Assembly: GCF_900103825.1 (NCBI RefSeq)
Contig: NZ_FNIF01000031.1
Location: 1-46,595 of the forward strand
Direction: 5' to 3'
DNA from: Paenibacillus sp. yr247
GTDB taxonomy: Bacteria; Bacillota; Bacilli; Paenibacillales; NBRC-103111
DNA length: 46,595 nucleotides
Shown: positions 25,226-32,454 of the stretch, one piece after another
How positions within the stretch are numbered: the first letter of the stretch is position 1
Layout: each line of letters starts with the position of its first letter
Program-made: the position numbers and the translations under genes
The notes under the pieces: generated by a model
The model's input: the letters and a program-made list of their open reading frames with translations, nothing else
Told to the model about the DNA's origin: nothing
Databases searched by the model: none

Positions 25226-25345
25226 ATGTCTAAAGTTAGTGAACAATTATGACAACAAGAGATGCAGGGTCCATTGGCCGGGAATATCACCAGACGCTTG
25301 ATTCAGATTGCTGAACAAGAAATTTCAAGTAAATTTATCCGTTAA
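25226..25345 (+). pseudogene. Possible decayed small spore-protein-like gene
   Basis: A 39-codon frame from ATG 25226 with an in-frame TGA at codon 9. The rest contains GNITRRLIQIAEQEI, faintly like the GGxMVxxMIxxAE helix of alpha/beta small acid-soluble spore proteins. Tentative. Confidence 0.2.
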
Positions 25346-25423
25346 GGTTTCCGTTCCGAGGTTTGGCAATACCTTAAAAGATTAATACAACTAATTAGTT
25401 CTGAGGTCTATTCAAATATGAAT

Positions 25424-25457
25424 GCCAAAAACCACCAACTTGATGGTGTTTTTTGGC
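25424..25457. terminator. Intrinsic terminator
   Basis: GCCAAAAACCACCA pairs with TGGTGTTTTTTGGC. The stem has A- and T-runs on its two sides, so it could stop transcription both ways. It may be left over from a lost gene. Confidence 0.7.
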
Positions 25458-26058
25458 GTGATTCGATTTAACACAAGTCGGGCGGGAATAAATCCTTTCA
25501 AACTATATATGAAAATTATTGATCAAGTAGTCAATTTGATAGCTTAAACGGTCTCGGAATACCTGTATTTCCGGCAGCAGCCGGCAAAATAAATTGTAAT
25601 TGGATAAAAACATGTTGGGGGCGTATATATGAAAATACTAAATGCATCATATAATCGAAGAAAATGGGAGAAATTATCACAAAAGAGGTGTTTTTTCCGT
25701 CATATTAACCCGATATCGGTAAATTTTAGCCGAAAACAAAGAAAAATAGACCTGTACCAAGTGGTCAGGACGGTGGTAAAATGATATGTGGGAGAGTTTC
25801 TCAGGCTCATTTCCCGGTTATGACACAATAGATGAGGATGATGAATTATGATTGTTTTAATTTCATGAGCTTTTTCGATCGGCAAATCGAACAGCTCGTG
25901 GCCATTCTGATCAAGTGATATAAAAGTAGAATATAATGTATTAATAATATGTTTCTTAAATATATTTCTATATTATATTCTAGAATCCTCTTTTTTGACA
26001 ATAATTTTGTCAAAAAGATTATAATAATTGATTTATTAAACTCTTTCCTGACGTAACT

Positions 26059-26095
26059 CTGTCACATTTTACCCGTAATTGACTCTTATAGAGTG
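26059..26095 (+). promoter_or_regulatory. Promoter-like element of the sigma-factor gene (matches 28043-28080)
   Basis: GTCACA at 26061-26066, 15 bases, then ACTCTTATAGAGTGA at 26082-26096. The same hexamer, the same 15-base gap and 14 of 15 bases of the second block recur upstream of the ubiquitin cassette. The spacing does not fit a sigma-A promoter around TTATAG. GTCACA resembles the -35 element of some ECF sigma factors. The second block contains the palindrome ACTCT-TAT-AGAGT, so an operator is the other possibility. Confidence 0.6.
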
Positions 26096-26128
26096 ATGGA
26101 AAGATGCTGATAACGGGGGGAACTAATT

Positions 26129-26158
26129 ATGATTAATTCCAAAACTAAGTTTACCTAG
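26129..26158 (+). CDS. Possible 9-residue leader peptide
   Basis: GGGGGG lies eight bases before ATG 26129, which opens MINSKTKFT and a stop, 27 bases before the sigma gene. The ribosome site is better than that of the sigma gene, so a translational leader role is possible. Confidence 0.25.
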   Translation: MINSKTKFT

Positions 26159-26185
26159 AAAGTGTACAGGAGAGTGGTTTAAAAT

Positions 26186-26782
26186 ATGAGTCAGAACAAT
26201 AATGACTTTTCCGACATTCAGGAAGACTTTGCAAAGAGTAATAAAGTCGACCAAGATAGCATAGATGAACTTTTTAGATACTTAACGCGGATGACGAAAT
26301 ACTTCCGAAATGATATTTCTTGGGCAGATCTTGATGAAGTTGTGCAAGAGACTTTGATAAAACTTTGGGAAATGTCGGTTAACAATCGGATTCGTACGAA
26401 CATTGCGACTGTTGCTCCGTACATCATCAGAGGCGTTCTGAGGAGGAAGTCATATCAACCAGAACCAGAGTCGAGAAAATCCGCTCCTTTAGATAAGGTC
26501 GCTGAAGGAAAGATTCAAGGAAGCGTCGGAGGAGATCACTTGACTCCAGCGATTCGGAGTAGGAAGGATCAAGAGTTTGCTTTGTTCCATAAAGCAAAGA
26601 ACGAAGTCCTTAGCGATCAGGAAAGAGAACTAATTTATCGCAGAATTGACTTGGGTGAAGAGATCCAAGAAATTGCGAAGAGTTGGGGTCAATTGCCTAA
26701 CACTGTAACGGTTAAATACAAGAGGGCAATTGAAAAAACTAAGAAGTATGTCGAGCAGCATTATAGCGAAATCGACGAGTAG
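26186..26782 (+). CDS. Sigma-70 family (ECF-like) sigma factor
   Basis: A 198-residue protein. Region 2 reads from FRYLTRMTKYFRNDISWADL to DEVVQETLIKLWEM. A linker rich in Arg, Ser and Lys follows, then region 4, SDQERELIYRRIDLGEEI plus a helix-turn-helix (NTVTVKYKRAIEKTKKYV). There is no region 1 or 3, as in ECF sigmas. It would direct RNA polymerase to a small set of promoters. The shared element at its own promoter and in front of the ubiquitin-like cassette makes those the likely targets. The next gene begins 99 bases on and may be its partner. It is not a recognised ECF subgroup to me. Confidence 0.8.
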   Translation: MSQNNNDFSDIQEDFAKSNKVDQDSIDELFRYLTRMTKYFRNDISWADLDEVVQETLIKLWEMSVNNRIRTNIATVAPYIIRGVLRRKSYQPEPESRKSAPLDKVAEGKIQGSVGGDHLTPAIRSRKDQEFALFHKAKNEVLSDQERELIYRRIDLGEEIQEIAKSWGQLPNTVTVKYKRAIEKTKKYVEQHYSEIDE

Positions 26783-26819
26783 CTGAATCGGAACACTTTA
26801 AAACTGAATATTTACCATG

Positions 26820-26860
26820 TCGGGAAGGAGGACCTTTACACACGAGGCTCCCCCGGCAGT
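26820..26860 (+). promoter_or_regulatory. Intercistronic hairpin between sigma gene and its partner
   Basis: TGTCGGG...GGAG pairs with CTCC...CCCGGCA. It has no T-run. It may tune the ratio of the two products. Confidence 0.45.
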
Positions 26861-26881
26861 GGTACTAAAGGAGTAAGTACT

Positions 26882-27388
26882 ATGTCTAGAAAAATTAATG
26901 ATGACTATATCGTTGATATTCTGACTCAAGGAAAAGACGAAATTTTTGAGGAAGAACGTAGTCTAAATAATTTCAGAAACCTATTCAATAAATTACAATC
27001 CACGGTAAAGGAAGGGAATATAACTCAAGAAGAAATACGGGTTGAGGAAACATCGGACGAATTTCCTTTGGCAGAGTTATTAGCTCGAAAGTTAGATGGT
27101 GATCTTAAGATAGAATTTACAGATCTAATCTTAAACAATAAATACATCTGGGATTACAAACCTTCTCGCGTTGCATATCTTTTCAAATCTCTAAACATTA
27201 ATTTGACTGAAGCAACGAATCGAATAAAAAATCAATTGCTACTTGATTTGCAATTAGGACGTGTCATGGCAAGATCGGATAAGGCATCGAACCAACAATT
27301 TAAAAACGCGAATACGGAATTTGCTAAGAAGATAATTGAAAGTAAGAGGGATGCATTTTTAAAAGAACTGGAAATACAATTCAAATAA
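26882..27388 (+). CDS. Unknown partner of the sigma factor (candidate anti-sigma or protease target)
   Basis: A 168-residue, highly charged, helical protein starting at ATG 26882 after AAGGAG. Its N-terminal third is acidic (KDEIFEEERSLNNF); the C-terminal half is basic and amphipathic, from LLLDLQLGRVMARSDKASNQ to a last helix of Lys and Glu. There is no membrane helix or cysteine, so it is not a ZAS-type anti-sigma factor. Its gene follows the sigma gene and overlaps the convergent ImmA/IrrE gene by eight bases. By analogy with ImmA targets it may be a soluble regulator cut by that protease. This is inference; no family recognised. Confidence 0.55.
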   Translation: MSRKINDDYIVDILTQGKDEIFEEERSLNNFRNLFNKLQSTVKEGNITQEEIRVEETSDEFPLAELLARKLDGDLKIEFTDLILNNKYIWDYKPSRVAYLFKSLNINLTEATNRIKNQLLLDLQLGRVMARSDKASNQQFKNANTEFAKKIIESKRDAFLKELEIQFK

Positions 27389-27872
27389 ATTTATACTTCA
27401 TGAGCTGATTAAAAAGCGCTTGTTTACTTACGTGGAAATGTGCTAGAAGATCTGCAATGTCTTTTGATTTAACTCTCTTCAATTCATGTTGTGGCATGAG
27501 TAGTTCTGCAGCAAATTCATCAGCTTCTTTTTCAAATGGTGCCTTACCTTTATCAGAATTCTCATGATCGGTATATCTAACATCTTTATGATTCAAGATT
27601 ATATGCCCTAATTCATGAGCCAGTGTAAAACGTTGACGGTTAATGTGGTGACCGTTGTTAAGTCCGATATACTTGCTATCTAGGTCAACTAGTGCAGATA
27701 TCTCTTCATCAATTTCGATATCTAATATTGTGAAACCATAAGTTTCAATTAGAAGTTCTCTTATTGGAACCGGAAATGTTAATTTGAGATCTTTGTGGAT
27801 CTTCCTTGCAGCATTCCTTGCGACAGCAAGATTAGCCGTTTGTTCTGCTTGACTCTGATTTAAAATTTCCAT
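27381..27872 (-). CDS. ImmA/IrrE-family metallopeptidase
   Basis: Start chosen at ATG 27872, which has AAGGATGG eight bases upstream; the TTG two codons earlier is too close. The 163-residue protein has the family core: a beta-rich N-terminal part with YIGLNNGHHINRQRFTLA, the zinc motif HELGHIILNH, and a second acidic helix EKEADEFAAELLMP supplying the third ligand. Family members cleave repressors or anti-sigma-like partners in response to signals. It lies between the sigma pair and the ubiquitin-like genes, pointing the other way. An inverted repeat (GAACAG-N9-CTGTTC, about 27943-27963) in its upstream region could be an operator. Confidence 0.85.
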   Translation of the reverse strand: MEILNQSQAEQTANLAVARNAARKIHKDLKLTFPVPIRELLIETYGFTILDIEIDEEISALVDLDSKYIGLNNGHHINRQRFTLAHELGHIILNHKDVRYTDHENSDKGKAPFEKEADEFAAELLMPQHELKRVKSKDIADLLAHFHVSKQALFNQLMKYKFI

Positions 27873-27897
27873 CTTCAACCATCCTTATATCAAAATA

Positions 27898-27935
27898 AGA
27901 AGAGCACAGCATCTGGTCCATGCTGTGCTCTTTCT
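27898..27935. terminator. Hairpin upstream of the ImmA/IrrE gene
   Basis: AAGAGCACAGCAT and ATGCTGTGCTCTT pair perfectly around CTGGTCC. Read on the minus strand it precedes the protease gene by only 26 bases and has a T-rich tail, so it could be an attenuator there. The loop and inner stem (CATCTGGTCCATG) recur at 28245-28257. Confidence 0.75.
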
Positions 27936-28042
27936 TCGTTCCAGAACAGGTAAGCAAACTGTTCCGTTCCTTTAATCATTAGCAGATATTGTAAGGCTAT
28001 CATAACATAGCGATATTTCTCTGAAAAGTTTTTTTAAAAATC

Positions 28043-28080
28043 TTGTCACATTGGGCAATGTTACCACTCTTATATAGTGA
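28043..28080 (+). promoter_or_regulatory. Promoter-like element of the ubiquitin-like cassette
   Basis: GTCACA (28045-28050), 15 bases, ACTCTTATATAGTGA (28066-28080). The match to the element before the sigma gene, with identical spacing, is the main sign that both belong to one regulon. Transcription would begin near 28085 and leave a 270-base leader. Confidence 0.6.
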
Positions 28081-28354
28081 GGACAGATACCTAGTAACGA
28101 GAGTTACAGGGAGAGAAAAAATATATTTTCAGAGTTGTCATATTCTGGCCGTTGACACCTCGAATATTATGGGCGGACAACTACGCCTAGAAGGATGTGA
28201 AACCTATGAATCTGGATACATCATAGAAGCAAAGAAAGTGCGGTCATCTGGTCCATGACTGTACGCTAAGAATGATTCCGTTGTTTTAGTCATGAGCAGA
28301 GCGAAAAGTTAACGAATTGAATACTATTACATCTTTTATAGGGGGCAACAAAAA
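28081..28354 (+). ncRNA. Structured leader of the ubiquitin-like cassette
   Basis: Nested inverted repeats (AGTTGTC 28133-28139 with GACAACT 28176-28182, and ATATTC 28140-28145 with GAATAT 28162-28167) form one long stem. A second hairpin, GTCAT-CTGGTCC-ATGAC at 28243-28259, repeats the loop of the hairpin beside the protease gene. The frame 28043-28258 crosses the promoter and has no ribosome site, so I treat this stretch as leader RNA. Confidence 0.45.
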
Positions 28355-29215
28355 ATGGAAAGCAATCATAATCTAAGCAAATATCCGATTGAGATCACCA
28401 TTGGCACTACGGAGTATAAAGTGCCGCTGCAGTCAATGACTGCAAACGAAATTAAGAAGTTGGCAGGTGCAAATGTTGAAGAATACGACCTGTACCTTGA
28501 GGTTGACGGACCCGAGGAGACAGAGTTAATTCCAGACGAGCAGAGGGTCATCTTGGTTGATGAGATGCAATTTTTCATCAAGCATCGTGTTAATCCTGAT
28601 GTCAGCATTACGATCGATACAGTGAATTACACCGCACCGAAGCATGCAATGACTGGAAGAGAATTGAAGCAGCTGGCAAACATTCCTCCAGAATTTGCTC
28701 TTTACTTAATACAGAGCGCGCGTAGTGATATTCAAATTCCTGATGATCAGATCGTATACCTGATTACGGACGAGCAATTTATTTCAATGAAAAGCAATAT
28801 TAACAACGGAAATACACTTGTTGATGCTGCGGCAGTTTTGCCGCAGCGTGAGATTAGTTACCTGAAGGCTAATGGATTTCAGTATGAACTTCGCCGTAAC
28901 CCAGAAAACCCAAGTGAGTTATTTCTAACGATCGATAACTTCGATATGGGTGAAAATTATTCACCCCGTCATGTTACGATGCTCGTGAAAATTCCAGCAG
29001 GCTTCCCTAGTGCTGCAATGGACATGTTTTGGGTGAAGCCTGCTGTTACGAAGTCGGACGGGCATTTGCCTGCAAGTGTCTGTGATGAACAATACATCGG
29101 GAGTACTTGGCAAAGGTTCTCACGCCATCGTGACCAGGGTACTTGGAACCCTATAACAGGTGGGCTTCGTGCACATTTTACCTTCGTTTCTGAGGCACTG
29201 CGCAAAGGCGAATAA
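28355..29215 (+). CDS. Two ubiquitin-like domains fused to an E2-like domain (Multi-ubiquitin / Prok-E2 family E)
   Basis: ATG 28355 follows GGGGGC. The 286-residue product has two consecutive beta-grasp domains. Domain 1 is about residues 10-78 (IEITIGTTEYKVPLQSMTANEIKKLA, with an IPDEQ segment) and domain 2 about 80-148 (VSITIDTVNYTAPKHAMTGRELKQLA, with IPDDQ). Their similarity points to an internal duplication. The last 125 residues resemble the bacterial E2-like family E: a strand pair, the phrase LVKIPAGFPSAAMDMFWV, then WQRFSRH and WNPITGG. The only cysteine in the whole protein, Cys243, lies in this part and is the obvious candidate for an E2 thioester site. No C-terminal diglycine is present, so the Ub-like parts are not a classic processed modifier. 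The partner E1 is encoded next. Confidence 0.85.
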   Translation: MESNHNLSKYPIEITIGTTEYKVPLQSMTANEIKKLAGANVEEYDLYLEVDGPEETELIPDEQRVILVDEMQFFIKHRVNPDVSITIDTVNYTAPKHAMTGRELKQLANIPPEFALYLIQSARSDIQIPDDQIVYLITDEQFISMKSNINNGNTLVDAAAVLPQREISYLKANGFQYELRRNPENPSELFLTIDNFDMGENYSPRHVTMLVKIPAGFPSAAMDMFWVKPAVTKSDGHLPASVCDEQYIGSTWQRFSRHRDQGTWNPITGGLRAHFTFVSEALRKGE

Positions 29216-29235
29216 TCGGTACAAAGCAACTTAAA

Positions 29236-29255
29236 GAGGCTCCTTATGGAGCCTC
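29236..29255 (+). terminator. Intercistronic hairpin
   Basis: GAGGCTCC-TTAT-GGAGCCTC, eight perfect pairs between the E2 fusion and the E1 fusion genes, without a T-run. Likely lowers E1 relative to E2 or protects the upstream message. Confidence 0.6.
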
Positions 29256-29279
29256 GTCATATTATAAGGAGGGGTCTCA

Positions 29280-30650
29280 TTGAGATATACAATGACATTC
29301 ACTGAAAAAGACTATACTAAACTGTTCCGTCATCTATTCCATGATGACACGGTAGAGCAGGCAGCCATAGTTTACTGCAATAAATCAAAAACTGATGGTG
29401 AGACAAGGCTTTTGGTAAAGGAAATAAGGCCAATTGAGCCTAGTGAAGTTCTAGAACAAACTCGCAGAAACATTCGCGTACCTGCTGACGTGTACGCGAA
29501 TGGATTTCAGAAAGCAGCCAAGGAAGATTACTGTTTCTTTTGGGTGCATTCACACCCAGGCGGCTGGCTGGAGTACTCCGAAGTCGATGATCGTGAGGAG
29601 CCGGAGCTCTTTAGGCCGGCATATGTTCGTGCTCCAGGACAGGTTCACGGTAGTCTGCTAATGAATTCTCCAGATGGCATCACTGGTCGTGTATGGTTGC
29701 AGGATGGAGCTGGAGGAGTCTATGCGCAGCCGTTAGATGCAATTCGTGTGATCGGTACCCAATATCGTTTCTTCTTTCCGGTCACTCGTAGTGATCTCGA
29801 TCTATCGGCATTTGATCGTAATGTTCGGGCGTTCGGTAAGGATATGCAGCTCCTTCTTCAAAATTTGCATGTAGGGGTTGTTGGCGCTAGTGGAACAGGT
29901 TCTCCAATGATCGAACAATTGGCACGCCTTGGGGTTGGATCTATTAGCTTATATGATGATGATACGCTATCGGATACGAACTTGACGCGGATTCACGGTT
30001 CCGCTAAGAAACAAATTGGTTTGCCGAAAGTTGATATCATGGGGGAAATGATTGAGGAGATCGGATTTGGAACGAAGGTTCATCGTTACGCCAATCGCAT
30101 TAATCAAGAAGAAATTGCGAAGACACTTCGTGATTGTGATGTAATTTTTGGATGTACCGATGACCAGCTGGGAAGATCCATACTGTCAGACATTGCTTTG
30201 AGGTATTATATTCCTCTTTACGATATGGGCACAAAAATAGAGTCCAATAATCAGGTGCTCGATTCCATTATGAGCCGCCTAACTATCGTTCAACCTGGAA
30301 GCGCATGCTTATTATGCTTGGGAGTGGTTAATTCTCAGGATATAATGCTCGAATCCAAAACTTTAAAGGAGCGCGAGTCTCTTGCTCGAGAAGGATATGC
30401 ACCGGAGCTGCCTGAAGCTGATCCTGCAGTTATTGCTTATACCACTTTTATTGCTTCGCTTGCGGCGGCAGAGTTTATTAATAAGTTAACCGGCATGTCG
30501 CGCGGACAGGAATTAACCGGTATTCTTTATAATTTCGGCAATCACGCTGTCCGCAGACTATCATCAAGTAAAAATAGGAATTGTAAATGTGGGCAAAGTG
30601 ATGTGCTGGGTAGCGGGGATACACCAATGTTTCTTGAAATGGTTTGGTAA
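29280..30650 (+). CDS. JAB deubiquitinase-like domain fused to E1-like (ThiF) adenylyltransferase
   Basis: TTG 29280 is the start, placed after AAGGAGGGG; ATG 29292 is the next choice. The 456-residue product has an N-terminal JAB/MPN metallopeptidase. Glu26 is followed by H90-S-H92-P and S100-xx-D103, the full HxH-(7)-SxxD signature. From about 195 onward is an E1/ThiF fold: nucleotide loop GASGTGS (202-208), DDDTLSDTNLTR, and FGCTDD around 290-295. Cysteines C343-xx-C346 and C435-x-C437 could bind zinc. E1-like enzymes adenylate the C-terminus of a Ub-like protein and the JAB part would remove it. The fusion with a neighbouring Ub-Ub-E2 protein is an architecture known from bacterial ubiquitin-like operons. 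The catalytic E1 cysteine is not obvious. Confidence 0.9.
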   Translation: MRYTMTFTEKDYTKLFRHLFHDDTVEQAAIVYCNKSKTDGETRLLVKEIRPIEPSEVLEQTRRNIRVPADVYANGFQKAAKEDYCFFWVHSHPGGWLEYSEVDDREEPELFRPAYVRAPGQVHGSLLMNSPDGITGRVWLQDGAGGVYAQPLDAIRVIGTQYRFFFPVTRSDLDLSAFDRNVRAFGKDMQLLLQNLHVGVVGASGTGSPMIEQLARLGVGSISLYDDDTLSDTNLTRIHGSAKKQIGLPKVDIMGEMIEEIGFGTKVHRYANRINQEEIAKTLRDCDVIFGCTDDQLGRSILSDIALRYYIPLYDMGTKIESNNQVLDSIMSRLTIVQPGSACLLCLGVVNSQDIMLESKTLKERESLAREGYAPELPEADPAVIAYTTFIASLAAAEFINKLTGMSRGQELTGILYNFGNHAVRRLSSSKNRNCKCGQSDVLGSGDTPMFLEMVW

Positions 30651-30651
30651 C

Positions 30652-31038
30652 TTATACCCAGTCGATCATATTGTTCCGTATAAAGAAGTGCGCTCCACAG
30701 CCTCCCTGACCATTTACATGTACAGAAGGTTGCAGCGTAATAGTCCCGCTACTTTCATAAATTGACCAGTGTGGGTTGTGGTTAGATTCTAGTGAAATAA
30801 CCTGTTTCTGACCACACCCACAAGGGCATTGAAAACGAGCCCACTTGTAGAAAGTGCCATCCTTCACGATAAGCAGAGTTCCCATTTTCAACAAGTCATC
30901 TGTAGCTTCTCGTGTAGATCTTACTATGACGTCATCAAAGGCTCCCAGGTGCTTTGAGTGCTTGATTTCGGCTTTGAAAAGTCTTCTGTATGTGCTTTGA
31001 AGGAAGCTTGCTAAAGCTCTTAGTGGATTCAATGGCAT
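30652..31038 (-). CDS. DUF6527-like cysteine-rich protein of ubiquitin-like cassettes
   Basis: A 128-residue protein from ATG 31038 (GGAG lies four bases upstream on the minus strand; TTG 31032 has better spacing). It contains CPCGCGQKQVISL, then HPNP-like SNHNPHWSIYES, and GGCGAHFFIRNN near the C-terminus. The conserved Cys-x-Cys-x-Cys and Cys-x-His points would make one zinc site. This pattern fits the DUF6527 proteins that often accompany multi-ubiquitin/E2/E1-JAB genes. The gene converges on the E1 gene, one base apart. It could be a target-recognition (E3-like) or substrate protein; that is not shown by sequence. A TATAAT-like box lies at 31072-31067 on this strand. Confidence 0.7.
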   Translation of the reverse strand: MPLNPLRALASFLQSTYRRLFKAEIKHSKHLGAFDDVIVRSTREATDDLLKMGTLLIVKDGTFYKWARFQCPCGCGQKQVISLESNHNPHWSIYESSGTITLQPSVHVNGQGGCGAHFFIRNNMIDWV

Positions 31039-31157
31039 TCATCTCCAAGTTATTTTCTTTATTACCATTATAACTTGAAAGCGAACAGACGGGAATGCTG
31101 AGGGAACAAAGGTGTGAGTACTTATAATGAAGAATATATAACTGGCTCAGTACTACC

Positions 31158-31190
31158 AAACCGCGTATACTTGATCGCGGTTTATTTCTT
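31158..31190. terminator. Hairpin terminator between DUF6527-like and glycosylase-like genes
   Basis: AAACCGCG / CGCGGTTT followed by ATTTCTTC. It lies in the divergent gap and would block transcription entering the following gene from the left. Confidence 0.65.
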
Positions 31191-31243
31191 CTGTTTTCAA
31201 TCACCTACCTAAGACTTTTTAAATAATTATTGGAGTTGATCAA

Positions 31244-31681
31244 ATGACTGCTACTGACGAAATGGTACAGTATTGGAATGAGTTATATCGTGGCCGCCCG
31301 AATGGCGAGAGAATTGTGGAAGAACTATTAGGACCACTCAAAAAGATACAACTACGCCGTGGAGACTTCGATACTGCTTATGATTCTGTTATGAGTGCAA
31401 TTGGAGACCAGGATATATATTTTCCAGAGGCATATTTCGGGTTTATCAATAGAGACATACGTGCAGATGTCCTTGGGTTGTTTATGAACCCCGGGGCAGT
31501 CAAACACGCTACGGAAAGTTGGAACAATGAAATAATTCGTCAATACACAGAATGGGAGCCTGTTAATTATTTTGGGGAATGCGGTGCTCAGACCGAGACT
31601 TCGCCGGTTAGTAAGAATAAGAAATGTAGTTGTTACTTAAATACCAGACACAAAAGTGGGTGTCGATGGAGAAGGGATAGG
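31244..31681 (+). pseudogene. Uracil-DNA-glycosylase-like protein, N-terminal part (interrupted gene)
   Basis: ATG 31244 follows TTGGAG. The 146-residue frame shows DVLGLFMNPGAVKHATESW, recalling the water-activating GxNPG loop of uracil-DNA-glycosylase-fold proteins, and NYFGECG. The frame ends in RWRRDR followed by a stop supplied by foreign sequence. The remainder of the gene, beginning YEELRSNFGLNDFRFLHS, is found in frame at 44739-45701. Joining 31681 to 44739 gives one uninterrupted protein of about 466 residues. The gene is the last of the ubiquitin-like island and could be a repair or defence effector. Confidence 0.6.
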
Positions 31682-32391
31682 TGAAAATCGGTAGATTGCG
31701 CAAGGCGCTGCCAGAGGATGGCGTACATATTACGGATTTCATTCGTTCAGCACCAATTAGTCCAATCGATCTTATTCATACGATAAATCAAGTTTTGGAA
31801 AGTATTACGAATCCGACCATCAAGTCGATTGTTTCGTTTTGTGTGAGCAAAGTAGAGGAGAAGTTAAACCATTCCCCAGCCGCCAAGACTCATCATCATG
31901 CCTATTTCGGCGGCCTTGCTTATCATATTGTACGGATGCTGGAGATTGGTGAATTTATTTGTAAACAGCGGCCATTTCTCAATCCTGATTTAATTAAAGC
32001 GGGCATCATTCTGCATGATATTGCCAAACCCGAAGAGATGATCGCGCAGCTAGGAATCGTTTCGGATTACAGTGTGCAAGGAAAGCTGCTTGGACACATC
32101 TCAATGGCATCCAATTGGATTACGGAAGCTGCCTTACATCATGGGATTGATCTCCAATCAGATGTTGTCATTGGTCTGCAGCATATTGTGCTGTCCCACC
32201 ACAACTTGCCTGAATGGGGGAGTCCGGTACTGCCTCAAATTCCAGAAGCTGTTGCTTTACATTACATAGATTCGATGGATGCGAAGCTCCAAATGGTTGA
32301 GGATACTCTGATGACAACGCCGGAAACAGAAGTATGGACGCCGATGATCCGCGGATTAGAAAATAAGGCGATGTATCGTTTGAACTTATAA
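31681..32391 (+). pseudogene. yhaM: YhaM-like 3'-5' exoribonuclease, 5'-truncated
   Basis: Only the last part of the OB domain (KIGRLRKALPEDGVHITDF) and the complete HD phosphohydrolase domain are present. The HD domain shows HHHAYFGGLAYH, GIILHDIAKPEE, GKLLGHISMA, LSHHNLPEWGSP and HYIDSMDAK, a pattern specific to YhaM. Full-length YhaM has roughly 80 more N-terminal residues. The frame opens at GTG 31681, exactly where the glycosylase-like gene is broken, and GGAGAAGGG of that gene happens to lie upstream, so a truncated protein may still be made. This marks the left end of the 13-kb insert. Confidence 0.7.
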
Positions 32392-32408
32392 TTAATATCA
32401 AAATAACG

Positions 32409-32446
32409 AAAACTGCGTGAGCACAGATGCTTGCGCAGTTTTTTTT
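32409..32446. terminator. Intrinsic terminator between yhaM' and the Lrp-type gene
   Basis: ACTGCGTGAGCA pairs with TGCTTGCGCAGT and is flanked by A- and T-runs. It serves two converging genes. Confidence 0.85.
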
Positions 32447-32454
32447 GTCTTTTT

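Larger units (their letters stand above)
24963..26058. other. Decayed, gene-poor stretch
   Basis: About 1.1 kb without an intact gene. It contains CTGCTGGCGGCGGG and CCGGCAGCAGCCGGC motifs near 25030 and 25570 that recall the GC-rich arms of the flanking repeat elements. Two gene remnants (25122-25223 and 25226-25345), a terminator (25424-25457) and a CATGAGCT/AGCTCGTG inverted repeat (25866-25902) are also present. The minus-strand frame at 25700-25885 has no ribosome site. Confidence 0.5.

Noticed and set aside
25700..25885. Minus-strand 61-residue frame
   Set aside because: Low-complexity composition, no ribosome site, no similarity I recognise.
28043..28258. 71-residue frame before the Ub-E2 gene
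   Set aside because: It starts inside the promoter-like element at TTG without a ribosome site and ends in a hairpin loop.
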